Shown here piece by piece: positions 1 to 12,290 of a stretch of DNA of 64,000 bases. The notes beneath the pieces were generated by a model. That model had not been told where the DNA came from and did not search any database. It was given only the letters and a program-made list of their open reading frames with translations. Both the position numbers and the translations under genes were made by a program. Origin of the DNA: Symsagittifera roscoffensis (lineage: Eukaryota > Xenacoelomorpha > Acoela > Convolutidae); assembly GCF_963678635.1 (NCBI RefSeq), contig NC_087070.1:33497955-33561954 (forward strand), in the 5' to 3' direction. The number at the start of each line of letters is the position of its first letter. Within the stretch, counting starts at the first letter, position 1.

Positions 1-178
1 TAATGTGTTAACCAGTTGTACGCTTTTTGTTCAGCTTTTGGTAGTGAGTTGAAAGGGACTGGAGGTAGAAAAATAAGAGAGTCGCTATAGTCAGAAGTCG
101 TAATGGCTAATTCTTTAATTATAAAGGTAATTTTTTTATAGCGAAATCCTTCCAAACCTATGACGACTGATCGTTCGC

Positions 179-696
179 TCAACATTCTAATAATTGATAG
201 AGTTCTGGTCTGGTTAATCTGACGAATATACAAAAAGTAATACCGCTCAAATGACCAATCAGACTGTGGTTACACTTCCAGGGTAACATATAGCAGTAAG
301 TAGGACTCGTGTCGTGAACTTCGTCAGCAAAACCTGCAGCGTCATGTAAAATTGCATGCAGACGTAGTAATTTTGAATCTTTCAAATATTTGTCCAAGGA
401 AGAGTCGTCTATGCCAATAAGACCGCCATATGGCCTAAGTTTAATAGCTACGTCATAATTTAAATCATTTTCACTGGAAAAGAAAAACAGGGAGCATGCA
501 GTCAGGAAGAATTTCCGACGGTCAGAATTTTCCGGATAGGTTTTTTTCACAGTCAAATAAATCTCATGAATGTTTTCCAAGTCTGTTGAGGTAACTCTAC
601 GTTTTTCCAATTTCATTTTTTCCAACACTCTTTGAGCCTGCTGAATTTCAAAGCATTGGAAATAATAGTAACCTGTTTGATACCAACAGTTGATAT
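179..696 (-). CDS. Last exon of an unrecognised nematode gene
   Basis: A frame of about 170 codons is open on the minus strand from 721 down to a stop at 179. No ATG heads it; the first in-frame start-like codon is a GTG at 628, and coding-like sequence continues upstream of it, so this is best read as an exon. A usable acceptor (GTTGTAG) ends at 697, putting the exon start at 696. The composition is mixed and protein-like: a Tyr/Phe/Gln-rich start, a basic Lys/Arg stretch, a middle segment with LRPYGGLIG, and a C-terminal half rich in His and Cys (HAILHDAAGFADEVH, then MLPWKCNHSLIGH). The His, Cys and Trp residues look like those of a structured domain, but I do not recognise the family. The upstream exons were not found. 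Confidence 0.5.
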
Positions 697-1151
697 CTAC
701 AACTCGGTGATATACATTTAATTAGACCATCAGCCTTTTTCATATATTTCAACATTTTATTAAACATAAATTTTCAGTCTCTGCTTTATTTTTTCCTTCA
801 ATCAGCTTAGTGTCAAAGTCGAACAAGAAGTCAAATCAATTTTCAGAAGTAGCATTCGACAAGTCAAATGTTTTTACAAGTTTTTGTTTTCAAATCAAAC
901 TCAAAATTTTTAAACTGGTTGAAAATAACACGCAAATAAAAGTACAATTTTTTCTGTCTGTGTTTTCGTGATAAACGTATTTTAAACTCGGGGAAAATTT
1001 AAGGAAAGTTTAGCAGAAGTATCACCTTCCGAAACCTGCTGTTCCAAAAGTTTTTATCTGATGAACAATTTCATATGATTTAAAATGTTAATTTGCTTGT
1101 TTTAGAAGCCATCATACTTAGAGACAGTCAAAGTCTCTTTCGGGGGACTAG
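697..1151. other. Non-coding stretch
   Basis: AT-rich sequence with no supportable gene. It would contain the upstream intron of the minus-strand gene at 179-696. A short hairpin (GAGAC...GTCTC) lies near 1121-1137, just before the GC-rich ORF. Confidence 0.4.
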
Positions 1152-1181
1152 AAATCATCAACATTCCAATTGAGGAGATTC

Positions 1182-1412
1182 ATGCATAAGGCTGGGCCCG
1201 ATCCTGAGGTCCTAGTGGTGAAGGAGCTCTGGCTCAAACCGCGCCAGTGGGCCAAGGGGAAACCCCTTCCCCAGACTTTCGTCCCTGGGTCGCCCGAATG
1301 GGAACTCCTCACTGAGCAACTCAGGGACGTGGTCGCCCTCGGGGGTTGGATTGGGCACAGGGCTGCTGATCTGCTGGGGCTGATGGACATTTATTCCCAC
1401 CTCTTCTTGTAA
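1182..1412 (+). CDS. Short GC-rich ORF, function unknown
   Basis: An ATG at 1182 opens a 76-residue frame. The frame is also open upstream to 1152, so it could be part of an exon. The block 1180-1390 is strikingly GC-rich in a region that is about two-thirds AT. The product is rich in Trp, Pro and Leu, with segments such as VVKELWLKPRQWAKGK and GGWIGHRAADLLGLMDIY. The opposite strand is also open over much of the block, which is expected of GC-rich DNA and weakens the coding case. I do not recognise a family; a fragment of a mobile-element protein or a transferred exon are both possible. Confidence 0.35.
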   Translation: MHKAGPDPEVLVVKELWLKPRQWAKGKPLPQTFVPGSPEWELLTEQLRDVVALGGWIGHRAADLLGLMDIYSHLFL

Positions 1413-3839
1413 AAAAGAGGTTTTTTTACAATATTATATTTTTAGTCCCCTTCTTCAACATCCCCTTTTTTATTTTGTTTTATTTCGACGATTAATTCTA
1501 TAATTTGGCCTACAACAACTCAACTTTTGGGTAAGTCATTCTTTCTTTGTTCAAATAGATCATTCCCTTTAGCCTAAATAGAAGTGGCGGCCCCCGCACT
1601 TGGCGAATTTTCTTTTCTTCGAGATTCAGCAATAAAACATGCATTTTTGAAGGAAATCGTTGACCGCAGCCAACAGTTAAGCTACGCTGCCAAAATCTTG
1701 TGCTTTCCCATATACCATATAGTTTGGTTGCATTAGGTTCAGTTGGTTGCATATAATAGGTATATAACATCATTTTACATGTAAACAAGCCAATACCCCC
1801 AAACTTTAGAAGGGAAAACATACACCAACCAAAACTGAATTCCATTCCCGTTTCCATAAAATGGCTGGAAAATTACCCATTTTAGCCCCCTTAAAACATG
1901 CGTGCCCGAAAAAGTAGGGGCTTTAACCCCTTTGGGGGTTGAAAAAGGTAAGTACAACGGCACATCGAAAAAAGGGGGGTTAAAAGTGGTCATTTTTGTA
2001 GCCACTTTTACTATACTACTTATGGAGGATTCACCGTATGATACTGACCACGCCGTAAATTCAAACTTACAATTGACAATTTTTCATAAAAAACGTATTA
2101 CATCTTCAACCTCGTCAGCACTTAAAAAGTTTGCTCATGTAATCCACTAAGTACTGCAGAAAGCTTATGAATCGTACTTTAATAAATTTGACATCTTTCA
2201 ACTATATTTTGATTTCTAGTACCTAAAGAGCGTGATTTTATTGGTTCCCACAAAATCATGCTTCAAAACGAACTCACCCATACTTACACATACATCGTTT
2301 TTGTTCATAGCCACTTTCTTTACAGCTCAACTTCTCGAACTACCGCTACTTGTTTGTCAACTCTAAAAACACATCGCCATACATCCTTAACATCACTTAT
2401 TGCATCACGACAACTGACTTTCACGGCATCCTTCGCAACTATGATCCAGTTAGACAAATATTTATATTTTGCACCTCACTAAAAAATTTCTTGTGGAAGA
2501 ATAATGCCCCATTAACATCTCGCTTGAATATATCCAACTAGTGGAAACTGCCCTTTTAGAAAATGTTCATCAACTTAAGTTTCATCACAAATTAAATAAT
2601 CTAATTGAAAACTCTAACTATGAGTTTTCTGCCAGATCTGAAGAAGTTAATATCATCCGCGCTTTTGAACTTCTTTAGCCACTTTTTGTCAATAAAAACG
2701 TAATTCGAACTGTGGCTGAGATATTATTGCACTCACACACAATCAGCACTAACTTTCCCAATGAATTTTCTTCCCTCAGTAAATGTAAGTTGATAGACTT
2801 AATTAACAAAACATCACTACATTTCAACAGGTGTGTTTCACCTTTTCTGTTTTATTTTCACCGCCAATTTCTCCGAAATGATAAAAAAAGTCGCTATTAT
2901 TTTCAAAAATACAATAAAATTGATACGTAGCAACAAATTCATATACATTGCTGTAAAATATCAATATGAAAAACTGAATAGTTTATAATGAGAAATAAAT
3001 TTAAAAAATTTTTAACTTTTTTGATGTGGGTTCATATTTTCATTTCGTTTTCATTAAATCGCAAATAATTCACGCAATTTTTCCTCACAACTCAACGTAA
3101 CTTGCAACAGAAGAAATGTTTTCGAAAAAAAATTTCGAATTTGACAAACTAACGCATAACAACTCTAACTTTTTTTCACTGATTTTGAAACTTTTCTGTA
3201 ACCCAGTTGGAAGGAGTTAGTACTAAGCTTAGACTAACTAACGCAGTCTACTAAAACCACACAACCAATGGCATGATTAGGAAAAATTCACGATACTTAA
3301 ACCAGAGTACACCCAGATCAAAACTAGAAAAATTATCCTTTTGAAACTTCAATCAAAGTTTGATTAAGGCCACATGAAAAACAAAAACGAAAAACATATC
3401 CAATTTTGAGAAAAGGACACAACCAAAATACAAAAGAGAAAACACCTGATAAAAAGAACGAAAAAGTTAAAATTGAGTTTGAAAAGAGACCCTGCTCAAA
3501 GAGACAATAAAAAATACTCACTGTTCTGGCCTCATCTAGTAGAACGAGGTCACTTGAAACACAAGTTGCAACCTTGTGCTAATATCTCAGTCCTCAATTT
3601 TTGCCATGAGTAGCTCTAGGGTGAGCAACCATATCATTGAAAAAACTAAACTCACAAAAAATCTTTTGCGAAAACAACTAACAAAGATCATAAACAAAAC
3701 TGAGATCACTAACAGGTTGCAGGCACACAATTATAACGTGAAAGAATTCTCAGAGCAAAGAAACAAGTAGCAAAAGGGAGCTGAAAAATTGAAGACATTC
3801 CGACTGTGGAATGACAAATCTATTGTTTAAAATTGTTTT
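1413..3839. other. Gene-poor interval
   Basis: No supportable gene. A GC-richer patch at 1890-1985 contains small inverted pieces (AACCCC and GGGGTT about 1927-1942), suggesting an old repeat. Short open frames at 2258-2541 and 2712-2930 have low-complexity Thr/Ser/Asn composition and no splice context. The rest is T-rich and A-rich sequence. Confidence 0.4.
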
Positions 3840-4651
3840 GGTTTTTTTAAACAAGTGTGCAGAAATTTTCATAAAATTTTTGCGAAAAATGCAAGTTTTT
3901 TGGTTGTTTTTTGGAAAAACAAATGCAAAATCCAAACTCCTTTTTTCTCATGCATATGCAAAAAACGCAAAAAAATTTTTGTAAAAACTTTTGAACGCAA
4001 AATTTTATTGTTAAATAATTGCTGAAAATTTTTCATTTTTGAAGACTTTGAGTGCTATTCCCTAATACATTGTTTTCTGATGTTTTTGATCTATACAAAT
4101 ACAAAAAATGAATTTTTAATGTCAAAATTAGAACAAAGAAATTCCTAACTTTTAACTTTCAACAGTGCCTGAAAATCTTGTTACAATTTTCTTTAAAATG
4201 CAAAAATATTTAATGAAACTTCTCTTAATTTGCAAAACTTTCTTTGATTTTTTTAACAAGTGTGCCTGAAATATCATCAAAAGTTTTGCTTGGTGCAAAA
4301 ATTAGTTTAAAGTTTTCAACAGGTGTGCAAATCAATTGTAATGATTTTTTATTATATTAAAATTGTTGTGAAACTTTTTACAAGATGTTGAAATTGGTTT
4401 AATTTTTCTGCCATCTCTGCAACAAAACTTGTAAAAAAAAATTATCAATTGCATAATCAGTTAATTTTTACACAAAGTTTTTTAACAAACTTTTAAAAAA
4501 AATTGAGTTCGGAAAGTTTTTGTAACAAATTTTTCTACGACCTCCTACTTTATCTCTTTGTTCCTATCTCTTATAAATAAAATTATTAGATGCAAAGAAA
4601 TGCAATTACAAAGCATAAGACAACAATCAAATTATTTACATCTCAAATTAT

Positions 4652-5126
4652 TCACAAGAGCTTTCGAGCAGCTGAGATCTCAAAATTTTGCAAAATCTCA
4701 ATGGAGCGCAAAGCTGGTCTTGCTTCTCTCACCGGTGGTTGTCTTGGTGGTTCGCTGACTGGAGTTGTTGGCGCAGAGAAACCCTCATCCTCTTCGATGG
4801 TAATTGGGTTGTCCACAGATCCCTCTTCCCAAGAAAAGAGGAAATCGTCAAATGGTTGAGCCACATATCTAGAGTCAGGAGTTTCGGGACAGTTCATTCC
4901 CACATGCTCAGCCACTTCTCCAATCATATGCATTTCTCCAAGTTGGTTCTCTGTCATGGGTTCTTCGCATCACCTCCACCATGTGCCAGGTTTGGGTTGG
5001 GATGTCCGTTCGGGCCAAAAATACTCCAGAGACTGTTTCTCGTACTTGAATTTGTACTAGATTAGGTGAAAGTTCTACAGAGTACCTAAGGTTGCTGTTT
5101 TGCACTGAGAAGATCATTTTGAGCAT
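4652..5126 (-). pseudogene. PC4-like small protein gene, frameshifted copy
   Basis: Two overlapping minus-strand frames (4908-5126 and 4652-4957) together match the gene at 23488-23971. The N-terminal part begins at an ATG (5124-5126) and has a beta-rich pattern: a YSVE strand, LVQIQVRE, a Gly, then a hydrophobic strand, and a Trp followed by MVEVMRR. This resembles the PC4 single-stranded-DNA-binding fold in outline. The C-terminal part is acidic and Pro-rich (PITIEEDEGFS, then PPRQPPV). Relative to the core copy, sequence is missing just after the MVEVMRR segment (about 4955), which shifts the frame. The other copy is intact there and shifted elsewhere, so the undamaged protein was probably about 150 residues. 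The PC4 assignment is by pattern only. Confidence 0.5.
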
Positions 5127-5254
5127 TAAGTTGGGTAAAAGATACAGAGTAAAAACAATATTTACAGTTGAGAGGTAGGTATTGGACGGAAGTTATGTTG
5201 AAAACAAAATGATTTTAGTTAGGAATTAGGGGTACCTTAAACTCGAATGTGTGG

Positions 5255-5470
5255 GTTTATTCAATCAGAATTTTACTTAATTGGATTTTAGTCGTGGCCA
5301 ATCAGATTTCAGCTTCCTTTTATGGAGTTCTTATACAAAAGTCGTGTCCAATTGGAAACGAAGTTCCATTTTAGGTACTTTTTAGACATTTTCGTCTCCA
5401 ATCACAGAAATGTTCATTTTGGTTCTAGTTGTCGTATCCATTCAGACAAAATTTTACCTTTTAAGCACAT
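5255..5470 (-). promoter_or_regulatory. CCAAT-unit array upstream of PC4-like gene
   Basis: Five or six degenerate units about 35-50 bp apart carry CCAATCAGA-like cores near 5262, 5298, 5348, 5398 and 5447. Several are preceded by GTCGTGTCC or a close variant. The array starts about 130 bp upstream of the minus-strand ATG at 5126, where a promoter would lie. CCAAT is the classical NF-Y site; its use here is inferred from position and repetition. Confidence 0.5.
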
Positions 5471-6102
5471 AAATCTTCCAATTAAGTAAAGATATACAGA
5501 AAAGCAATTTCAAAAATTTATTACCAAAAATTGTTTGCTGTAAAACTAAGAAATATTGACAATATAAGTATCAAAAGAAGAAAAATTAAAAAAACGCTGA
5601 ATTTTTCTCATCAAATTAATTTAGTTTCTGTATGTAATCAATGAAAAATTGCTGATTTTTGAGTATATAGTCAAGTTTTTTGATTTTGATGTAAATTTGA
5701 GAGAATAGTTCGAAATTGATGAGTTTTTTAAAGCAAATTTCTGGAAATTTTATTCCAAACATGATCATGCAGGAAATTGAACTTTGAAAATATTTAAAGA
5801 AATGAAGGAAAAAAGAACTTTGCCAGGGAAATTCTAGAAATTTGGGTATCGGGTAAGGAATAAAAAGAGTCTCTGATATATTATAATTTGGCAATTTATT
5901 AAGTTGATACAGTTTTCACCTTGATTTCCTCTTCTATATCGATTTCTCTGAGCAGCGTTCTTTTCGAAGTATTTGGATGTTGCAGATGTTGGGAACTAGA
6001 CCTGCTTGGGTATTTCTACTTCCATAGATTTTCAGAATAAAAACAATCAATCTGCTCTTAATTTGTTCTACAAGGTCAACGTAAACATAAAATTTTGTAT
6101 TC

Positions 6103-6318
6103 TCAATTTGTACACGTACCTATGACTGCTTTAACTAGCACCGATTCTCTCTCACTGAGATTTTTTTGAGAAAAGTTCCGACACAAATCAGGAACAAAAA
6201 GGGATTTAAAAACTATGTTGCAAGAAAAATGATATTTAATGATCCCAAAAGTTGTACTTTTGATTAAAAAATTTATTGTTATTTTTAAAAAAGGGAACCT
6301 AAAGCAGAACATAAACAA
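6103..6318 (-). CDS. Short arm ORF, diverged copy
   Basis: A 71-codon open frame at the place corresponding to the arm ORFs at 15879-16088 and 27370-27579. Shared features include a Phe/Leu-rich start, a YHFSC segment and a following FL-rich segment. The frame survives although the DNA is well diverged, which hints at coding or at recent decay. Function is unknown and the start codon is uncertain. Confidence 0.25.
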   Translation of the reverse strand: MFMFCFRFPFLKITINFLIKSTTFGIIKYHFSCNIVFKSLFVPDLCRNFSQKNLSERESVLVKAVIGTCTN

Positions 6319-7639
6319 GTTACGAAGTAATCATCAGAAGTTATCATTTCAAATGTTATCTCTGCCAGCAAATTGTTTGTTCAATTGATACTATTATCCT
6401 CCTAAACACCCCAGTTTTGACTAAATTTTCTTGCAAAGTAAGTTCAATAGCAAAAACATGTAAAAAGTAGAAAGCAAGAATATCTTTAAAACATAAAACA
6501 AATTCTACGGAAAAATCATGAAAATTATGTTGTAGAAGCAACAGAGAGATTATCATTAGTTTTGAAGAAAATTTTGTTGAATTTCATCCAATCTAATCTA
6601 ATTTTTAAGAGAAACTTAGCCCATTTTTAGTCAGTTTTAGCTGTAAAATGTTCATAGTTCAACAATGATCCGAAACTTGTTATTATTACCATCGTGAAAA
6701 ACTTTTCACAAGTTGTAATTTTTGTACAGGTTTGGGATAATCTTTGAGAAAAAACTGAGGAAGAGTTGAATCATGGAGTTTGGTCTAGAATTTTCAACGA
6801 ATATTGCTCTTATTGTTCAATTGAATTGAGATTCTTAGTTGAATTCTTCTTGAATTGAACAAAAAACCAATTAATTACACAAATGAAAGATTAAAAATGG
6901 AAAACTTTGGATAGATATGACCTTTTTTTTCTCGAAAAAAACTATAAATTACACTATTTTCTCGAAAAATTGGAAGGATCAGTATAAATTCAGCCAATTT
7001 GAACTTTATATATTCAGAGAAATATATAAACCGTTTTTTAGCTAAAATTAGGGTAAACTTTATCGTATTTCATCAATTTGAAAGAAAATTGTGGAAAAAT
7101 TTATTTTTCCATTCAAAAATTTGTATCAGTGTCTCAACATGATGCCAACTGAAATACAATTTGAGCTTAACTTTAGACTCTAAACGTATTTAATTTTGGA
7201 AAATTTTTCCAAAAACTTTGAAACTTTGCATTTTTTTTCCAAAATCTTGAATATTCTGCAATTTTTTTCCAAGTTCAATAGGTTTCAGCATAGTTTCAGC
7301 TAGATTGAGAACTGTTTTTAAAAATGATTGTCTAATAAAATAGTTTTTAAGTCAAATTACAACAAATCGTATCGTGTTTTGAAGTTTTTTGAAAAAATTT
7401 TCAATTTTTTTGACAAAAAAAATCCAAATTTCTTCCCATCCTACCATTGACTTACATTGAACCAAAAAAACATGATATTTTCATCACACTATCTACACGT
7501 AAAACTCACCAATTACATAACGCGCGCTGAGATTTTTGCGAAAAAACTAGACATTTCCACCCAAAATCCAAAACATACCGTTTTCTTACCATTTTCTTGC
7601 CATCACCGTGAAAAGTTATCATTCGCTATTTTCATACAT

Positions 7640-8281
7640 TGGGAAACCTATTCCCTATCTTAATGAGTTCATAATTGCCTACACTGAATCCTTATACTTA
7701 GGGAAATCTCCAGACTATCTCAAAACATGGTAAAATGGGCGCAAAACTTTTTTTCTGAAACCTTACCAACTTAATTAGGTAACTTATTCCCTATCTTAAT
7801 ACATCGAAAATCTGTTCCCTATCTTAATGAATTCTTAATTCTCTACAATGAAATTGTAATACATAGAGAAATGTATAAGCTATACATGGGAAATTCGAGC
7901 GCCGAATTTTTTTTTTTTGGAATTTTTCCATCTGAAACCTTACCATCCTAATACATTAGGAAACCTATTCCCTATCTTAAAACATAGGTTGGTGACCATA
8001 TGCTCTAGTTAGATTAGACAATTTTCTCGTGGTTTCAAACATTTGAAACAATAATTAAAATATCTAAACCGTAGAAGTTCGCTAAGAAATGCGAGTATTG
8101 ACAAAATCGAGCTCACAAAATTTGGGCGCCAAAAATTTTTCTGAAACTTACCATCTTACCATCTGAAACTATGAAACCTATCACCTTATTACATGGGAAA
8201 CCTATAGCCCAGATTAATACATAGAGTGCTGACGGGATACTCTATAACCTATGTTAATACATGGGGTTCGGCACCCACCCC
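7640..8281 (+). repeat. Terminal iterons of the shortened element copy
   Basis: The motif TTCCCTATCTTAATACAT, exact or with one or two changes, recurs at about 7650, 7790, 7815, 7965 and in weaker form near 8205 and 8250. The block ends with CACCCACCCC at 8272-8281. The same motif and end occur at both termini of the large element. Confidence 0.6.
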
Positions 8282-8450
8282 ACTCTTGCTCACTCTTCTA
8301 CTACTAATCTACTACCACACTCTTCTACTACATTTTTGCTTTTACATCTGGGTCGATAGTCGAAGATATGTCGCTAGTTTTCTCTACCTCGTCAATTGTG
8401 TCATTGATGGTAGATTGAAATGATGAGTAGGATCCGGAGGATGTTTTTTT

Positions 8451-9355
8451 TTAAATTGACAAAATCGGTGTGTATTTTGCTCTTTCCGATGGGCAGGATT
8501 TCTTAGAAGACCATGTCAACGTAGTTTCTGCGACCAGGGTAGTTATTGGTGGTGCCTCCGCTAAGGGTGTTAACAGGACCGAAGGTGAGGAACTGAAGAA
8601 TGCTGCCCTGGAGTGGTTAAGAATACCATCCTGCACTGTAAATGTAGTCAGGTCGTCTTGTTCAAACACTACATATATAAATCGCCGATATCCGAAGAGT
8701 TTAGGGGGTCCAACGTTCCTGTGCGGTCTGGAGTGTCTTCGTTGGGAAATTGTTGGGGCCAAACCTTCTGGGGCGCTGTCCAACAAGATTTGATTATTCT
8801 CCGAACCTTCTATCTCAGCAGAGCCTGGCACTTCTGTGATCGCCCGTTGGTCTGTATTGACGGATAGGTTTGGTCTAATTTGAGGAGAGTGAGCATCACC
8901 TGTAACACTTAACCCTTGATTAAACTCGGCGTGGTGGCTGGGAGGTAAGTTATTGTTAGTCATGTCGTCGAAGTAGTCGTCTATAATACGATCCCAAGAG
9001 TTTAAATTTTAAAGAGGACAAAGAACGTGAGAAAATATGGATGAGATCTTGAGTGGTCTCTGCTTCTGTTGACAAATCGGACATCTGAGTTGGCCTACCC
9101 ACTCCTGTGGTGCTTTAGCTTAGCTGAGGGGTGCCTGTCAATATAGTCTTCTTTGGCGGAGATAACTTCCTCTTTCCGGCTAAACTCGAACGTACATATG
9201 AATTGTGCCCGATAGATGATTGGTTCACGAAGATTTTTTGGGGTCGTGGAGTAGTTTTCCTTTAATAGCCAAATCCTTTTTTCGTAACATATGACCGTTA
9301 TCGAGAGTTTTTGTGTGGTTGGATAAGTCAATGTTATCCAAAATCTAGCATCCAA
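8451..9355 (-). pseudogene. Decayed retroelement-like coding fragment
   Basis: A higher-GC block with minus-strand open frames at 9095-9355 and 8451-8963 (170 codons), separated by stops and a frame change. The downstream frame has a segment SRPHRNVGPPKLFGYRRF. Short Arg-rich segments followed by a PP and an aromatic-Gly-Tyr are common near the C-terminus of LTR-retrotransposon polyproteins, which is the basis of the call. A CPIC segment lies in another frame between the two blocks, near 9070. No reverse transcriptase, integrase or LTRs are visible. The fragment sits between the shortened element copy and the palindrome. It could also be an unrelated host exon. Confidence 0.35.
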
Positions 9356-9356
9356 G

Positions 9357-11603
9357 AAATCAATTTTGTCGTGAAAATGGGTTATATTGTTTAAAAAACT
9401 GATTTTTCTCTACTTGCAAGCATGTTGCCAGTTTAATTTTGCCATTATATTTGATTATGTGTAACCAATCTAAGCAACAATTTCTATTATAATAAAGGGA
9501 AAATAGACTAATTTCATGAAGTTTATATTGCATAATAATTCCACGAAAATCTATTTTCAATACCACATAATCTCATAATCTCAATGAAATCTTTTTTTTT
9601 CGTCCTGAAATTGCCATGAAACCGCAATAAAATTTTTTGCTTTTTGCCTCAACATTGCAATGAAATCTATTGTTTTTGCCATAAAATTGAAAAAAAACCT
9701 AGGATCCAAAAAAAAACGATTATGTTGTCAAAAAATGGATTATATAGTCTAAAAACTGACTTTTCCCTCCTTAAACAAAAATTAGATTCAAACTGAACGA
9801 CACAAGTCATGAAAATCATCGAAACATACAAAAATTTGGGCACAAAAACTTAAACCCGATATTGGACAAAAACCAATGTATTAAATAGAGAAAAAGGTCG
9901 CTAAAAGTCAATTTTTAAGCTCAAAAATTTAAGACAAAAAAACAGAAAACATCATTGTAAAACAGATTTTGGGAAGAAAACATATGTAACAAATGAAGAA
10001 AATGTTCAATCTAAATAAAAGATTTCAGCCTAAAATCTGATTTGTTATTAACAGTTTTGTTCATTTGTTAAATGTGTTTTTGCCCAAAAGCTGATTCACA
10101 GTGATGTTTTTCTATATTTTTGGTGCATATTTTTGAGCTCAAATTAGGTTTTTATCGACCTCTTTTTCTATTTGTCATTTTGGTTTTTGCCAAATATCTG
10201 ATTAACATTGATAGTTTTTCAATAAATCTATTGCATAATTTTGAGCTCAAACTGTGATTTAAATTCACCAATTTCTCCTTTTCTTACATATGTTTTTGCC
10301 CAAAATCTGATACACAATGATGTTTTTTTATATTTTGTATTAAATTTTTGAGATCAGAAAATGACTTTAAGTGAACGTTTTCTCATTTTGTCACAATTGT
10401 TTTGCTTAATACCTGGGTTTCATCGGTAGTTATTTAAAATTTCAAATCAGATTTTGGGAAAAAACATATGTAACAAATGAAGAAAATGGTCAATCTAAAT
10501 AAGATTTTGAGCTCGAAATCATAAAAAAAAAATATTAAACAACTAACAATGAAACCCAGATATTAATCAAAACCACTGCGACAAATAGAGATAAAGGTCG
10601 CTTAAAATCATTTTTGAGCTCAAAAAATTGAAACAAATTATAAAAAAACATCATTGTATATCAGTTTTTTGGCAAAAACATATGTAACAAATCAAGAAAT
10701 TGGTAAATATAAATCATAGCGTGAGCTCAAAATTATGCAATAAAACTATTGAAAAACTATCAGTGTTAACTAGATATTTAACAAAAATCAATATAACAAA
10801 TTGAAAAAGAGGTCGATAAAAACCTAATTTGAGCTCAAAAATAAGCAACAAAAATATAAAAAAAGCATCACTGTAAATCAGATTTTGGGCAAAAACATAT
10901 TTAACAAACGAACAAAACGGTTAATAACAAATTAGATTTCGAGCTCAAAAATCTTATTTAGATTGACCATTTTCTTCATTTGTTACCAATGTTTTCTTCC
11001 CAAAATCTGATTTACAATGATGTTTTTCTGTATTTTAGTCTTATATTTTTGAGCTTAAAAATTGACTTTTAGCGACCTTTTTCTCTATTTATTACATTGA
11101 TTTTTGTCACATATCTGGTTTACGTTTTTGTGCCCAAGTTTTTAAATATTTTGATGATTTTCATGACTTGTGTCATTCAGTTTGAATTTATTTTTTGTTT
11201 AAGGAGGGAAAAGTCAGTTTGTAGACTATATAATCCATTTTTTGACAACATAATCTTTTTTTTTGGATCCTAGATTTTTTTCAATTTTATGGCAAAAACA
11301 ATAGATTTCATTGCAATGTTGAGGCAAAAGCAAAAATTTTATTGCGGTTTCATGGCAATTTCAGGGCGAAAAAAAAAGATTTCATTGAGATTATAAGATT
11401 ATGTGGTATTGAAAATAGATTTTCGTGGAATTATTATGCAATATAAACTTCACAAAAATAGTCTATTTTCTTTTTATTATAATAGAAATTGTTGCATAGA
11501 TTGGTTACACATAATCAAGTTTTATGGCAACATTATACCGGCAAGTAGAGAAAAATCAGTTTTTTAAACAATATAACCCATTTTCTACAACATAATCGAT
11601 TTT
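9357..11603. repeat. 2.2-kb near-perfect palindrome (foldback element)
   Basis: The left half reads outward as the reverse complement of the right half. Examples are AAATCAATTTTGTCGTG at 9357 against its partner ending near 11602, the GGATCCTAG-containing segment near 9702 against 11266, and the segment with ATGAAACCGCAATAAA near 9616 against 11340. Symmetry continues to a centre near 10480. Internal sub-repeats (CCCAAAATCTGAT, TTTTTGAGCTCAAA) recur through 9990-11000. No protein is encoded. This looks like a non-autonomous foldback-type element. Confidence 0.65.
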
Positions 11604-12040
11604 ATGGATCCTAGATTTTTTTTTCAAATTTATGGCGATAGCAAAAGTTTTTGTTTCAATTTTATGGCATTTTTATGGCAAAAACAATAGATTTTATTGC
11701 AATTTTGAGGCAAAAGCAATAGATTTTATTGCGGTTTCATGGCAATTTCAGGGCGAAAAAAAAATAAAATTAGATTTTTATGGAATTATGCAATATAATC
11801 TTCATGAAAACAGTCTATATTTTTTTTATTATAATATAAAATGTTACCTAAAGTGGTTACACATGATCGATTGTAGTGACAACCTTTTTATCAATATTAC
11901 CTATTTTTATTCGAGAAATTTTGGTGCGGGTAGTTTATTTTACCAGGAGAGTGCTCACCTCTCATAACTTCACAAATTGGCATTGAAACTATCACGAGTG
12001 ATTGTTGCTCAATGCAGAACTTTGGTTGAAAATCTTTTAA
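11432..12040 (+). repeat. 610-bp direct repeat, left flank of large element
   Basis: This segment is repeated in the same orientation at 29208-29828, immediately right of the large element. Shared landmarks include ATGCAATATAA, GGATCCTAG, a run of 'atttcagggcg', and the GAGAGTGCTCACCTCTC palindrome near the right end. Its first part belongs to the same family as the arm of the palindrome at 9357-11603. Identity is high over the whole length. Confidence 0.65.
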
Positions 12041-12170
12041 TGACAAAAATCAGTTTTCCAGGCAATACAATCATTTTTTCACAACATTTTAGATTTTTTG
12101 GATCCTAGATTTTTTTTCAATTTTATGGCAATACTAGTAGAAGATTGAGGTGAAGGGGGGTGGGTGGAGA

Positions 12171-12290
12171 CCTCCATGTATTAAGATAGGGAATTGATTA
12201 TCCGGTCTCAAAGCTATGTAATAAGATAGGGAATAGATTTCCTATGTATTAAGATAGGGAATAGGTTTCCCAATGTATTAAGATTGCAGG
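12171..12290 (+). repeat. Terminal iterons, left end
   Basis: Four copies of ATGTATTAAGATAGGGAA, exact or nearly so, lie within 120 bp of the terminus at about 12176, 12213, 12244 and 12274. This is the reverse complement of the right-end motif. Short iterons next to a terminus are typical of transposase or replication-initiator binding sites; that role is inferred. Confidence 0.6.

Larger units (their letters stand above)
3840..8281 (+). mobile_element. Shortened copy of the right half of the 17-kb element
   Basis: This block is collinear, in the same orientation, with about 22330-29207 of the large element. It contains the PC4-like gene (4652-5126), the CCAAT-unit array (5255-5470), matching sequence through about 5880, then the outer arm (about 5985-8281) ending in the same CACCCACCCC terminus. 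About 2.4 kb present in the large element (about 24790-27230, including the zinc-finger gene) is missing here. Divergence is clearly higher than between the two arms of the large element, so this is an older or separate insertion. The left limit is approximate. Confidence 0.65.
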
